From NCBI RefSeq assembly GCF_000497045.1, contig NW_015961970.1, positions 496,802 through 560,801 on the forward strand: a stretch of 64,000 bases of DNA. The letters run 5' to 3'. Source of the stretch: Kalmanozyma brasiliensis GHG001 (Eukaryota > Basidiomycota > Ustilaginomycetes > Ustilaginales). A program made the position numbers and the translations under genes. Of this stretch, positions 1 through 10,293 are shown in pieces (positions within the stretch are counted from its first letter, which is position 1; each line of letters starts with the position of its first letter). The notes under the pieces were generated by a model. That model was not told the origin of the DNA, did no database searches, and was given only the letters and a program-made list of their open reading frames with translations.

Positions 1-583
1 GTTGAATAGCGCCAAAGCCTGCAGAGCGCAAATCAAAATTTCGTCATGTCAGATCGGCAAGCGATTTACGAGCTCGGTTGTGAGATCGGCAAGCTGGCTC
101 GGCTGACCGACGAGTCGACCCTGATTGGCTCTGAAAACCGCAGCAGCGGCAAGCGCGCAAGAGAGTGAGGATTTGCTCAGACGAGAGACTGGCCTGCTGG
201 CACCTCGAGCAAAGGGTCTCTCTTGCTGTTGAAAGCGCCTCCCCTTTCCGGAAGGTCTCTGCGATTGAAGACCGGTCGCTCTCGAACCTGTTTGCCCTCC
301 CCCGCAGACTTTAGCCAATTCCGTTCTCCGCCGCCCAACACGCTCGCTCTGTTGGTCACCACCGGTTCGTCGTCCTTCATTTGTCATCACCAACACGTCG
401 ACTCAGCTTCTCACCATCATCATTGCAGTCGGAACACGTGTCTCGCAGTAATCTTCGAGTGGCCACCGACCTTTTCTCAGTAGCAACTACTGGATTAACT
501 CCTCTTGCTGCCTCCCGAAGAGATTGGAGACACCACCTCGCAGCTGGCTCTTCGCATTGCCTCACAGATCCGCCATCAACACG
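1..583. other. Left-edge non-coding stretch / ETF-QO promoter and 5'UTR
   Basis: No ORF here has a recognisable family or good coding character. The stretch most likely holds the promoter and leader of the ETF-QO gene that starts at 584. An upstream in-frame ATG at 524 would add 20 residues ahead of the presequence. I saw no convincing TATA box. Confidence 0.5.
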
Positions 584-2557
584 ATGTTCGCTGCTCGCGC
601 AACACACGCCTCGCCGGCGCGTCTGGCTGGCGCTCTGCGCACCAGCGCCGTCGCACAGACCGGTCGATCGCTCCGCGCCAGCACCTCCAGATCCTCGGCC
701 GCCTCGCTCTCCACCCTGGCTACCCGCAGCTTCGTTCCTAGCCGTGCGAACACCGTCGCTGGCTCGTCTCTGGCTCGCGCCCTCTCCATCACCTCCGCCG
801 CCCGCCAAGCTACGCCCATCGAGGAGGGCGACGGCGAGCCGTTCGACCTCACCACCGTCGAGCGCGTCTCGGACGAGGTCGACGTCATCATCGTCGGTGG
901 CGGCCCAGCCGGTCTTTCGGCTGCCATCAAGATCAAGCAGCTCGCTGAGAAGCGGGGTGAGGAGATTCGCGTCGTCGTGCTCGAAAAGGGCCCCGAGGTG
1001 GGCAACCACATTCTCTCCGGCGCTGTCATCCAGACCAATGCGCTCGACGAACTGCTGCCCGATTGGAAGGAGCTCGGTGCGCCGCTCAACCAGGAGGCGT
1101 TGGAGGACCAGATGCGTTTCCTCACGCCCACCGGCTCGTTCCCCATGCCCCACCCGCCACAGATGAGCAACAAGGGCAACTACATTGTTTCGCTCTCCCG
1201 TGTTGTGGCGTGGCTGGGCGAGCAGGCTGAGGCCGCCGGTGTCGAGATCTATCCCGGTTTTGCGGCTGCACAGCCTCTGTGGGACACAGATGCCAGCGGA
1301 AAGCCCATCGGCATCAAGGGCGTCATCACCAACGAAATTGGACTGGACAAGTCGCGCAAGCCAAAGGACTCGTTCGAGGCGGGAATGGAGTTCCATGCGC
1401 CTATCACGCTGTTTGCGGAAGGCGCGCACGGGAGTATGACGCAGAAGATGATCCGTCAGCTTGGGCTGCGCGATGCGGTGGGTGCCGATGCGCAGACGTA
1501 CGGTCTGGGTGTCAAGGAGGTCTGGCGCGTCAAGCCGGAGAAGCACCAGGCCGGGTTGGTGACGCATACGATGGGGTGGCCGCTGGACACAGCGACCTAC
1601 GGTGGAAGCTGGACGTACCATATGGAGGACAACATGGTTTCGTTGGGTCTGGTCGTTGGGTTGGATTATCAGAATCCGTACCTGAGCCCGTTCCGCGAGT
1701 TCCAGCGGATGAAGCACCATCCATTCTTCAAGGATCTGCTTGAAGGAGGCGAGTGCCTTGCGTATGGTGCTAGGACGCTGAATGAGGGCGGCTATCAGTC
1801 GATCCCGAAGCTCAACTTCCCCGGTGGAGCGCTGGTCGGTTGCGCTGCGGGCTTCTTGAACGTGCCCAAGATCAAGGGTACGCACAATGCGATGAAGTCC
1901 GGCATGGTAGCTGCCGAAGCGGTGGTCGAGGCGCTGGCCAAGCGAACCGAGTCCGGATCGGAGGAGAGCATCGACCTGGTCGACTACCGAAAGAGACTCG
2001 ATGACACGTACGTCATGAAGGAGCTGTACGAGGTGCGAAACTTGCGACCGTCGTTCCACGGCCCGCTCGGGTTCTGGGGCGGACTGGCCTATTCGGGACT
2101 CGACTCGATGATCCTCAAAGGCCGAGTGCCGTGGACATTCCACCACCCTGGTGAGGATCACGCGCAGACCAAACCAGCTGCTCAGTGCGAACCCATCGAG
2201 TACCCCAAGCCGGACGGAAAGCTCTCGTTCGACATCCTCACCTCGGTTTCGAGGACTGGAACCAACCACGCCGAAGACCAACCCGTCCACCTCGTCGTCA
2301 AGGACGGCGACTACAAGGGCCACGTCGAGCGCAATGTCGGCACCTTCGAAGGTCCCCTCGGTCGATGCTGCCCCGCTGGCGTGTATGAGTATGTCGAAGC
2401 GGATAGCCCGGCTCAGGAAGACGCTTTGGGCAAGAAGCTGGTGATCAACAGCCAGAACTGCATCCACTGCTACACGTGTTCCATCAAGACCCCCGATCAG
2501 TCCATTCGATGGGACGTGCCCGAGGGCGGAGGCGGACCCAAGTACTCGCTCACCTAA
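584..2557 (+). CDS. CIR2: Electron transfer flavoprotein-ubiquinone oxidoreductase, mitochondrial
   Basis: This 657-residue enzyme passes electrons from reduced ETF (fatty-acid and amino-acid oxidation) to ubiquinone at the mitochondrial inner membrane. The ATG at 584 is preferred to the in-frame ATG at 524 because it starts directly with an Arg/Ser/Ala-rich, acid-poor presequence (MFAARATHASPARL). The FAD-binding motif GGGPAGLS follows at about residue 105. The C-terminus carries the ferredoxin-like 4Fe-4S ligands (CCPAGVYEY, then CIHCYTCSIK) and the family ending VPEGGGGPKYS. Length and domain order match human ETFDH and yeast Cir2. No intron is needed. It is followed tail-to-tail by BMT2. 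Confidence 0.96.
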   Translation: MFAARATHASPARLAGALRTSAVAQTGRSLRASTSRSSAASLSTLATRSFVPSRANTVAGSSLARALSITSAARQATPIEEGDGEPFDLTTVERVSDEVDVIIVGGGPAGLSAAIKIKQLAEKRGEEIRVVVLEKGPEVGNHILSGAVIQTNALDELLPDWKELGAPLNQEALEDQMRFLTPTGSFPMPHPPQMSNKGNYIVSLSRVVAWLGEQAEAAGVEIYPGFAAAQPLWDTDASGKPIGIKGVITNEIGLDKSRKPKDSFEAGMEFHAPITLFAEGAHGSMTQKMIRQLGLRDAVGADAQTYGLGVKEVWRVKPEKHQAGLVTHTMGWPLDTATYGGSWTYHMEDNMVSLGLVVGLDYQNPYLSPFREFQRMKHHPFFKDLLEGGECLAYGARTLNEGGYQSIPKLNFPGGALVGCAAGFLNVPKIKGTHNAMKSGMVAAEAVVEALAKRTESGSEESIDLVDYRKRLDDTYVMKELYEVRNLRPSFHGPLGFWGGLAYSGLDSMILKGRVPWTFHHPGEDHAQTKPAAQCEPIEYPKPDGKLSFDILTSVSRTGTNHAEDQPVHLVVKDGDYKGHVERNVGTFEGPLGRCCPAGVYEYVEADSPAQEDALGKKLVINSQNCIHCYTCSIKTPDQSIRWDVPEGGGGPKYSLT

Positions 2558-2692
2558 GCTTTCCAGCATGCGCAATAGAGAATCAGGATTTGGACATGAA
2601 TCAGGCGTGGTTTGAGTGTGGATGAGATAAAAGTACATGAGAACGAGGATGAACGCCAAGGACAAGTGAGGACGGTGATGACAGTCTTGGCT

Positions 2693-3850
2693 TCACTCGG
2701 TCTTGGAGTCGGGGACGGGGTCGACGACGATAGCAAAGTTGTTGCGATCCTGCCCCGGGTTGATATCCCGTTTCTTGAAGACGGTTCCGTCCCACTCGTC
2801 GGTGGCGTGTTCGTCCTTCTTTGCTGCCCTTCTTTCGTCCAATGGCTTGCGCTTGAGCAGCCACCTCGAGAGGCGTGCCGAATCGGACTGTTTGAGCACC
2901 TCGAATCCGAGTGAGTCGAGGATGCTGCGCAGGTGGGACTGGTTCATGTACCTCGAGTTGGTCAGACAGCTGAGGGGGAGGACCAAGAAGCAGAACCCTT
3001 CCGCGTCCTCCTTCAGATACTTGTGGACGTGTCTCAGCATCTCCCCCCTCTTCCTCACGTCTCCTACGAAGTTGACAACCAGACTCAAGGCAACCATGTT
3101 GAACCTGTCCTCCTCTTTGGTAGGCAAAGGGTAGTCGAAGAAGCTGTACTTCTCCACGTGTTCTCCCTGGGGGTGGAGGTCGATGGACGTGGCGTCGATC
3201 CAACGGTACTTGGTGTATGCGGTTCCTGTGATGGCGCCCACATCGAGAATGCGGAACTTGGGCAGATCGCGACTGTGCTCGTAGACGCTGTTCAACGCTT
3301 CGATGCACCATTTGCTCGTCGGCGTCTGACCCGCCTTCGCCGATCCGGTGAGGGACCACGCTTGATACTGTGCAAGACCTCCCAGCGAATCAAGCCCTTC
3401 CTGGATGACATCCTTTTCTTCCGAAGTTTTGGCTTGCTCGAGCTGCTTCAGCAGCGTGTGGAACTTGGCGATCTTCGAAGCGTGTTCGGCGGGCGGGATG
3501 GGTGCGGCGGACGAGTCGATCTGGTCTTGAGAAGCGGTTTTAGGTTTGGGCTCTTTGGTCTTGCGAGACTCTTTGACGGCGGATTGCTGGACGGAAGAGG
3601 ATTTGGAGGATGGGCCTTTTTTGTGATGCTTGATGCCACCACGCTTGCCACGGGGTCGGATGAGCTTGCCTTTCTTGCCCGAGGCTGCTTCGGCGGTGGT
3701 GGAGGACTCGGCGGGGGCAGAGGCAGGTGCGGCGTCGGCAGCAGGAGCAGGAGCGGCTGCATCAGCAGGCGCTGAAGCCTCGGTGGCAGCAGCCGCTGCT
3801 TTGGCTGCTCGCTGTTGTGCGCCTGGCTTGCTCTTCTTTGTTCGTGACAT
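2693..3850 (-). CDS. BMT2: 25S rRNA adenine-N1 methyltransferase (BMT2 family)
   Basis: Probable nucleolar SAM-dependent methyltransferase that makes one of the two m1A modifications of 25S rRNA (m1A2142 in yeast). The first about 100 residues are Ala/Pro/Ser-rich with basic patches (MSRTKKSKPG, RPRGKRGG), fitting a nucleolar RNA-binding tail. The catalytic fold shows FRILDVGAI, IDLHPQ, the acidic-aromatic run FFDYPLP, LSLVVNFV and FLVLPLSCLTNSRY, which is the BMT2 signature. Protein length is 385 aa from the ATG at 3850; the longer frame to 3985 adds an unlikely leader. It lies head-to-head with TOM20 across a 341-base shared promoter. Confidence 0.88.
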   Translation of the reverse strand: MSRTKKSKPGAQQRAAKAAAAATEASAPADAAAPAPAADAAPASAPAESSTTAEAASGKKGKLIRPRGKRGGIKHHKKGPSSKSSSVQQSAVKESRKTKEPKPKTASQDQIDSSAAPIPPAEHASKIAKFHTLLKQLEQAKTSEEKDVIQEGLDSLGGLAQYQAWSLTGSAKAGQTPTSKWCIEALNSVYEHSRDLPKFRILDVGAITGTAYTKYRWIDATSIDLHPQGEHVEKYSFFDYPLPTKEEDRFNMVALSLVVNFVGDVRKRGEMLRHVHKYLKEDAEGFCFLVLPLSCLTNSRYMNQSHLRSILDSLGFEVLKQSDSARLSRWLLKRKPLDERRAAKKDEHATDEWDGTVFKKRDINPGQDRNNFAIVVDPVPDSKTE

Positions 3851-4191
3851 GTTGGCTTGTGAGTGCAAGGATGTGGTGGGTGGGGAGGACGGTGAGCTCT
3901 TGCAAGCTGATGTGTGTCTCGTCGAGGTCGAGGACAGGGTCCAAGCTTGAACTTGCTCACCGCTCGCTCGCTGCACAATTTTCAAAATTCAAGAAGAAAT
4001 TTGAATGGCAGCAGCTCCACTTGAAAAGGGCTCTCGATCTTCTCGTGCGCATGCAACATCGGTTGCTCTGCCGCTTCTTGGTCAAAGTGGAGCTGTCGAA
4101 ATCCCCTCGTCACACCTTCGTCACTCCCGCCATCTTCACACACGACCTTTCCTCACATTGTCATCGGACGCAGACGGAACGGACACACACA
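3851..4191. promoter_or_regulatory. Divergent promoter between BMT2 and TOM20
   Basis: A 341-base interval separates two divergent start codons. Apparent ORFs through it are read-through extensions of the two genes. No TATA-like element was evident. Confidence 0.4.
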
Positions 4192-5073
4192 ATGAAGACC
4201 TCGCAGATCGTTCTCACCTCGCTCTCGGTGCTCGGCGTCGCTGGCATCGGGTATGCTGTCTACTTTGACCACCGTCGTCGCAACGACCCTGCCTTCCGCA
4301 AGAAGCTGGCCAAGCAGAGCAAAAAGTCGTCCAAGGTGGACAAAAAGCAGGCCGCCAAACGGGCGCAGCAGGAAGACGAGTTCATCGCGGAGGTGCTCGC
4401 CGAGGCGCGCGCACCGGGTGCCTTCCCTGCGGGCGTCGAGGAGCGCGAGCAGTACTTCCTCAAGTACGTCTCGCAGGGCGAGCAGCTGGTGGCCATGGGC
4501 AACGACAAGTACCTCGATGCCGCCGCCTCGTTCTTCCGGGCGATGAAGGTGTACCCGCAGCCCGTGGAGCTGATCATGATCTACCAGAAGGCTGTACCCA
4601 AGGAGGTGTTCGATACGATCATGAAGATTGTCAGCAAGGACATTGCCAGCGGGGGCGGTGTGGAGGGTGGAGAGGGCATGTCGGCGGCTTCCTTGGATGA
4701 GGTCGATGACGATGCGCCGACCGAGAGCGCCGCTGCTAAGGAGGAGGATGATGAGGACAAGGAGGAGGACAAGGAGCCAGAGGTGACCCAGTCAGCAGCA
4801 CCGGCGAGCAACCACCACGGTACCGACAGCGGCACCACCTCGAGCCAGGAATGGGATACCCTCTCCGCTACCAGCCTCAACGAAGCTCCCTCCACCGAAA
4901 CTGCGGTCAAGCCCGAAGAGCCCAAGGTGACCCCCATCGACACTTCGGCCAGTGTCACCACCGAAGCCGTCGCATCACCCTCCAAGCAAAAGTTCAGCTC
5001 GGATTGGAGCCCCGCGCCCGTCTTTGGCGGGCCCAGCAGCCCCAAGAAGGCTGAAGCAGACAAGTCTGACTAA
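4192..5073 (+). CDS. TOM20: Mitochondrial import receptor TOM20
   Basis: Outer-membrane receptor of the TOM complex that binds mitochondrial presequences. The ATG at 4192 opens with an N-terminal membrane anchor (about residues 5-25, ending GIGYAVYF) followed by the basic HRRRN stretch, the usual N-in/C-cytosol topology. The receptor domain follows, with the single TPR-like unit YLDAAASFFRAMKVYPQPVELI. At 293 residues it is far longer than yeast Tom20 (183). The extra roughly 110 C-terminal residues are Glu/Asp- then Ser/Thr/Pro-rich and look disordered. The upstream extension to 3727 lacks an ATG context that precedes the anchor and is rejected. Confidence 0.92.
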   Translation: MKTSQIVLTSLSVLGVAGIGYAVYFDHRRRNDPAFRKKLAKQSKKSSKVDKKQAAKRAQQEDEFIAEVLAEARAPGAFPAGVEEREQYFLKYVSQGEQLVAMGNDKYLDAAASFFRAMKVYPQPVELIMIYQKAVPKEVFDTIMKIVSKDIASGGGVEGGEGMSAASLDEVDDDAPTESAAAKEEDDEDKEEDKEPEVTQSAAPASNHHGTDSGTTSSQEWDTLSATSLNEAPSTETAVKPEEPKVTPIDTSASVTTEAVASPSKQKFSSDWSPAPVFGGPSSPKKAEADKSD

Positions 5074-5327
5074 AACCGGTCACCTTGCGAGTTTGCTGTC
5101 CAAAAGCGGTCCTTCCCGTCCGCACTTTCATCGCCATCATCTCTCCATGTACCATCTCGATCCTCACTCGTTCTCGATGTACACTTCTTTCCGTTACACC
5201 ATTGCGTCACTCGACTGTGATCCCTCGATAACGGAGCGCCCCTAGCACTGGTGCTTTGATCGCAAGATCTTCACAATACACTTGAAGGTATATGTACGCA
5301 ACTACCTTTTCTCGCCCGAAAATGTTA

Positions 5328-5475
5328 GCTCCGGTGGCCAAGTTGGATTAAGGCATGTGGCTTATGCTTCTCAGTTTCGCCGCTCGAGATCATACATTCA
5401 GAATCGCAGAAAAGGAGTCTTTTCTTTAACAAAAATTTAACCGCGAGATCGTGGGTTCGAGTCCCACCCGGAGCA
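5328..5475 (+). tRNA. tRNA-Ile (anticodon UAU) with about 73-nt intron
   Basis: The cloverleaf folds by hand. The acceptor GCTCCGG pairs with CCGGAGC, with discriminator A. The D arm is GCC/GGC, the anticodon stem TGTGG pairs with CCGCG, and the T arm is GTGGG-TTCGAGT-CCCAC. Exon 1 is 5328-5366 and exon 2 is 5440-5475, with an intron at the usual 37/38 site (5367-5439). The loop reads C-T-TAT-G, giving anticodon UAU. The intron contains CATACAT, which could pair with the anticodon. Yeast tRNA-Ile(UAU) also carries a long (60-nt) intron. Oddity: position 37 appears as G where A is expected, so the splice site may lie one base earlier. Confidence 0.8.
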
Positions 5476-5477
5476 TA

Positions 5478-5482
5478 TTTTT
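5478..5482 (+). terminator. Pol III terminator of tRNA-Ile
   Basis: A run of five T residues starts two bases after the discriminator base, typical of RNA polymerase III termination. Confidence 0.75.
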
Positions 5483-6352
5483 GGGGTTTTTTGCCTCGTA
5501 CGAACGCGGATAGGCGAGAGCTATCTCCTCGTCGAGTTTCGAGCAAGATTGATCGAGAAATGGAAGAGATATGGTCGGAAAAGGGTTTTCGAGATGATGG
5601 TTGGCTGGATCGGGTGATGCAGGGTCGCGAAATGAAAAATGGGCGCTGAGCCATTTCATTTTTCCTCGGAAGGTGAAGGAAGAAATTGGAATTCAGTGTG
5701 GAAATTCAGGCATGGAAAAGGCAAGAAATGGCTTAGCACAGCACGGCGTCATGTTGCGCTCGTGACCGGCCCATCTCGACCGCTCAAGCCGAGGCTCCAA
5801 GCCTTGGTCCTACTTGCATTGAAGAGCATGCTTGAGCACGAGCATTCTTGCCTGAGCGAGTACATCAGACAGACAGAGGAAGTCATGATCAGAGATGATT
5901 GAAGACTTGGAGCGGCTGTCAGCGGGCGGATCGGGGTGGGGCAGGACTTGACTGCTGAGCTGAGTCAAAAAGTCAGAGAGCGCCCTGCTGCTGCCGAAAT
6001 CCAGCAGGTCAGCGGAGCTTGGCTTTGGTCAGACTTCTGAGCGAGGGCCATTCCGGTTCTTTCTCAATTCTTCTTGAGCGAATCAATTTTCGCGCAGCTG
6101 AGTGCTCACCCGATCAATTCCACTGCTTTCTTCCAAGGTTCTTCTTTGGCTGCGCAGTCGAGAGCCTGTGCCACCGACCAAATCCAACTCCACCCTCCAA
6201 TTTTTCTTCCTCGCCATTCGTCATCTTCTTCCACCTTTCACCATCATCATCAGAGTTCCACTCTATACCCTTGCGCTGATTCGGAACCGCTTGCACTTTT
6301 CATCCAGTCTTCCTTTCGGTCCATTCTCATCCATCACGCACACATCACAGCC
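5483..6352. other. Non-coding interval upstream of SSC1
   Basis: About 870 bases without a supported gene. It contains, at 5544-5574, the element shared with the region downstream of tRNA-Pro (see findings). The 3' half is pyrimidine-rich and probably the SSC1 promoter and 5'UTR. I did not find a perfect heat-shock element array (alternating GAA/TTC). Confidence 0.5.
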
Positions 6353-8660
6353 ATGTTGACTCGTGGTCTTCGCGCCGCCGCCCCGGCGACAAGGCTCCTG
6401 AACCAGCCTCTCCGATCCGCCGCCCCTGGTGTTGCCGTAAGTATCATCACTAGCATCTTCGCTGCAGTCCAAGAGACCACAGCAGAGGCATTGCCGACAC
6501 ATCTCCATGGCGGGATCGTGTGACTGACGCCTTCTTTTCCTTCTCCTTCCCGCCCCTCTACTTCGAACTTTCAGCGCCTCGCACCCATCGGCGCTCGTTT
6601 CAACTCCGGCAAGGTCTCTGGTCCCGTCATCGGTATCGACCTGGGAAGTAAGTATCCGACCCTTCTCTGCGCTCGGTCTGAAGCTCTCTGCCCATGCGGC
6701 AAGAGCATAGCTCAGTTAGCTGAAGACAAGTAGCGCGCCAAGCTGCGGAACACATTGACTGACATCTCTCCACCTCTTCTTTCGGATCGTCTCCACAGCC
6801 ACCAACTCATGTGTCTCCGTCATGGAGGGCCAGCAGGCCCGTGTTATCGAGAACTCGGAAGGTGGCCGCACTACCCCCTCCGTTGTTGCTTTCACCAAGG
6901 ACGGCGAGCGTCTCGTTGGCCTTCCCGCCAAGCGTCAGGCCGTCGTCAACCCTGAAGCCACCCTGTTCGCCACAAAGCGTCTTATCGGACGCAAGTTCCA
7001 GGACAAGGAGGTTCAGAAGGACTTGAACAACGTTCCCTTCAAGATTGTCCCCCACTCCAACGGCGATGCGTGGCTCGAGGCACGAGGCCAGAAGTACTCG
7101 CCCTCGCAGATTGGTGCCTTTGTCGTCGGCAAGATGAAGGACACTGCCTCCGGCTACCTCGGCAAGCCCGTCAAGCACGCCGTCATCACTGTCCCCGCCT
7201 ACTTCAACGACTCGCAGCGTCAGGCCACCAAGGACGCCGGTGCCATCGCTGGTCTTGACGTTCTCCGTGTCATCAACGAGCCCACCGCCGCTGCCCTTGC
7301 CTACGGTCTCGACCGTGACGACTCGTCGATCATTGCCGTCTTCGACTTGGGAGGAGGTACCTTCGATGTTTCGATTCTCGAGATGCAGAAGGGTGTCTTT
7401 GAGGTCAAGTCGACCAACGGTGACACTCACCTCGGTGGCGAGGACTTCGATATTGTCCTCGTCGAGCACCTCGTCAACGAGTTCAAGAAGGAGTCTGGCC
7501 TTGACCTGTCCCAGGACCGCATGGCTATCCAGCGTATCCGTGAGGCTGCCGAGAAGGCCAAGATCGAGCTGTCTTCCACCCAGCAGACCGACATCAGCTT
7601 GCCCTACATCACCGCTGACGCTTCGGGACCCAAGCACATCAACTCTAAGATGACCCGATCGCAGCTCGAGTCGCTCGTTGGCAAGCTCGTCGACCGCACC
7701 GTCGAGCCATGCAAGAAGGCGCTCAGCGACGCCGGCTGCAAGCCCTCAGACATCCAGGAGGTTATCATGGTCGGTGGTATGTCCCGAATGCCCAAGGTTC
7801 TCGAGGTCGTCAAGAACATCTTCAAGCGCGACCCAAGCAAGGGTGTCAACCCCGACGAGGCCGTTGCCATTGGTGCTTCCATCCAGGGTGGTGTTCTGTC
7901 CGGTCAGGTTACCGACGTTCTCCTGCTCGATGTCACCCCTCTCTCGCTCGGTATCCAGACGCTCGGCGGTGTCTTCACCCGTCTCATCAACCGTAACACC
8001 ACCATCCCCACCAAGAAGTCGCAGGTCTTCTCCACTGCTGCTGACGGCCAGACTGCCGTCGACATCCAGGTCTACCAGGGTGAGCGTGAGCTCGTCCGTG
8101 ACAACAAGCTGCTCGGCAACTTCCAGCTCACCGGCATCCCCCCTGCGCCCAAGGGTGTTCCCCAGGTCGAGGTCACCTTCGACATTGACGCCGACGGAAT
8201 CATGCACGTTTCGGCCCTCGACAAGGCCACCAACAAGGACCAGTCGATGACCATCTCGGCCGGTTCGGGTCTGAGCGACAACGAGATCGAGAAGATGGTG
8301 GCCGATGCCGAGCAGTACGCCGAGGCGGACAAGGCGCGCAAGGCGGTCATTGAGGAGGCCAACCGTGCCCACTCGGTCTGCAGCGAGACCACCAAGGCGA
8401 TGCAGGAGTTCAGCGAGCAGCTCCCCACCGAGGAGAAGGAGAAGCTCAACGTGCTTATCAAGGAGACCGAGGAGCTCGCTTCCAAGGGTCTCAACGGTGA
8501 CTCGGGCATCGAGGCCCAGACCATCCGCGAGAAGATCGACGCTACCCAGCAGGCCTCGCTCCAGCTGTTCAAGCTTGTCTACGAGAAGAAGGGCGCCCAG
8601 TCCGGCGCTGCCGACAACGCAGAGGCCAAGCCTGAGGGCGAGGGCGAGAAGAAGAACTAA
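6353..8660 (+). CDS. SSC1: Mitochondrial Hsp70 chaperone (Ssc1)
   Basis: Matrix Hsp70 that drives protein import (with Tim44 and the PAM motor) and folds matrix proteins. Three exons: 6353-6436, 6575-6647 and 6799-8660. Donors at 6437 and 6648 are both GTAAGTATC; the acceptors end in CAG. Splicing gives 672 aa. Exon 1 encodes the presequence [14 protein letters not shown]. The exon 2/3 junction restores the phosphate loop [16 protein letters not shown], with the GTT codon split by intron 2. Also present are [10 protein letters not shown], the ATPase signature VGGMSRMP and a charged C-terminal lid ending in Glu/Lys-rich residues. An unspliced reading would start at 6822 and lose the first ATP-binding loop. 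Codon use is strongly biased, as for a highly expressed gene. Confidence 0.96.
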
Positions 8661-9298
8661 GGTTTTTTTTTCGCTCCTCGTTGCCTCGTGTTCCCCCTGC
8701 ATATCGTCCCTTCGACCCGTCTTGTAACAACAGCGTCGTCCTTTCAGAAGGGCGACAGAACATCCAAAATGTCTAGTGTGTCGCAGCATTTCGTACGCAT
8801 ACACCCCACCACCACCACTTATGAATCTCATTCTTGACTCGTGTAACTTCTGCTCTCGGTTTGTGTGTCTGGCTGTGATAGAGGCTATGAATATCGAGAA
8901 TGGTGAACGAAACTGTGAACGGATAGGGAGTGTGACTGATCGAAGTGCGAAAGCGTGATGCGCGAGGCTCTGAACTCAGCACTCGGAGACTTTGGACCGT
9001 CGTAATGTTGCATCGAGGGTGGTTAGACTTCACAGCTGTGCAGCTCCACTGCACGAGACGAGAACAGCCGATCTGGGAAAGGGAACTGAATTGCGGTGGA
9101 AAGTGCATAAGAGACGGGAAAGTGATGTACATGGACGACGTAAGAAGAGTGGCTTTGGCGAAAGAGTTGAAGAGACAAGCTGAAATGCGAGACTGAGGTG
9201 GTGAAGCGATGGAGAGATGCTGATCGAGCGCCTTTGACTTGAGTGAGAGCGTCGTGTTACGATCGATGGTCGACGTGAGTTCCGCGGTGAACAGCGGC
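8661..9298. other. Convergent intergenic region (SSC1 / RAD6 3' ends)
   Basis: 638 bases between two tail-to-tail genes. Only short shadow ORFs occur, and nothing recognisable was seen. A T-run just after the SSC1 stop may belong to its 3'UTR. Confidence 0.5.
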
Positions 9299-9820
9299 TC
9301 ATGCAGTTGCAGATGCTCTTGGTGCCTCCTCCTCTTCCTCAGCGATACCCTCCATCCCCTCCCCGTCATCCAACCAGCTCGCTTCCACGGTCGCCTTGAC
9401 CCTCCTCACATACTCCTTCATGTTCTCCCTATACAAGCTCGCCGCTTCGGCATTCGCCGGACTGTTGGGATTCGGATCGTGCAGCAGACTCTGAATGCTC
9501 GTCAAAATCGCAGCCACATCGTACGTCGGGCTCCACCGATTCTGCAGGATGTCCAGACACAGCTCGCCATTCGCATAGACGTTCGGGTGGAACATCTTGG
9601 AGAGAAACTTGACGGTGGGCGGCTTGTTCGGATAGGACTCGTCGAATGTGAGGACGAGTTTGAAGGTTCCATCCTCGAAAGGGGTGTCTGCGGGACCGAA
9701 GATCACGGCGTTCCAGACCATGAGATTGTCCGCACAGGGCGCACCGGAGATCCCTCCCGGAGGATCCGTGGATAGACGCTTGAAGTCCCGAATCAGACGC
9801 TTCTTTGATGGTGTCGACAT
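9299..9820 (-). CDS. RAD6: Ubiquitin-conjugating enzyme E2 (Rad6/Ubc2)
   Basis: E2 that, with Bre1 or Rad18 type ligases, ubiquitylates histone H2B and PCNA, and with Ubr1 acts in the N-degron pathway. The 173-residue protein opens [16 protein letters not shown], almost as in yeast Rad6. It has the HPN motif ([11 protein letters not shown]), catalytic Cys88 (GELCLDIL) and [11 protein letters not shown]. The C-terminal acidic tail is short ([10 protein letters not shown]), like S. cerevisiae Rad6 and unlike tail-less animal orthologues. It is intronless here, whereas many fungal orthologues have introns. Confidence 0.96.
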   Translation of the reverse strand: MSTPSKKRLIRDFKRLSTDPPGGISGAPCADNLMVWNAVIFGPADTPFEDGTFKLVLTFDESYPNKPPTVKFLSKMFHPNVYANGELCLDILQNRWSPTYDVAAILTSIQSLLHDPNPNSPANAEAASLYRENMKEYVRRVKATVEASWLDDGEGMEGIAEEEEEAPRASATA

Positions 9821-10293
9821 GGCGGCAATCGGCTAGGGTGAAAGAGTCGGGCTATGCACGAGATGTGTTGCTGAATGAGTGTGTGCGAGAAACGACAGGT
9901 CGCAGTGTGGTGCAATGACGGAGAACGCAGCAGGGAAATGGACGTTGCAGATGGTAGAGATGGCGCTGGTGAAGGTGGAGATGATGAAAGTGTTGGTCTG
10001 AATCCGCAGCTGGAAAAAAGGGTGCTGCAGCAGCTGCACCGATCGTGTGCTTGCTGATGCAGCTCTCAGCCCTTTTGCCTCCGCTCAGCTCGCGGCCAAT
10101 TTTGAGAAATTCACACACACCCGCGGTTGGGCCTTGCAGAAAGATGCGGGTCGTCATCATGCCAAAAATCAAGCTTACGCCGACGTCGCTCATACTCGGA
10201 GCGATCGCCTGCCTGTTCAAGTAACTCAAGCCCGTGTAGAGCACACAAGATATGAAAGTGACTGAGAATATAGCTTGTTCCGATGACAGCGAA
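9821..10293. other. RAD6 upstream region / J-protein 3' region
   Basis: 473 bases between two minus-strand genes, presumably the RAD6 promoter plus the 3'UTR of the J-protein. No motif was recognised. Confidence 0.45.

Noticed and set aside
377..2665. 762-codon minus-strand frame opposite ETF-QO
   Set aside because: It is antisense to a clearly coding gene and open only because of GC-rich codon bias; no domain.
5625..5680. Inverted repeat AAAAATGG ... CCATTTC as a hairpin or terminator
   Set aside because: Pairing breaks after about six bases; too weak and far from any gene end.
6437..6798. snoRNA in the two SSC1 introns
   Set aside because: CTGA-like words occur but no box C at a suitable distance and no rRNA complement was seen.
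7746..8831. 361-codon minus-strand frame opposite SSC1
   Set aside because: Antisense shadow of Hsp70, no conserved motif.
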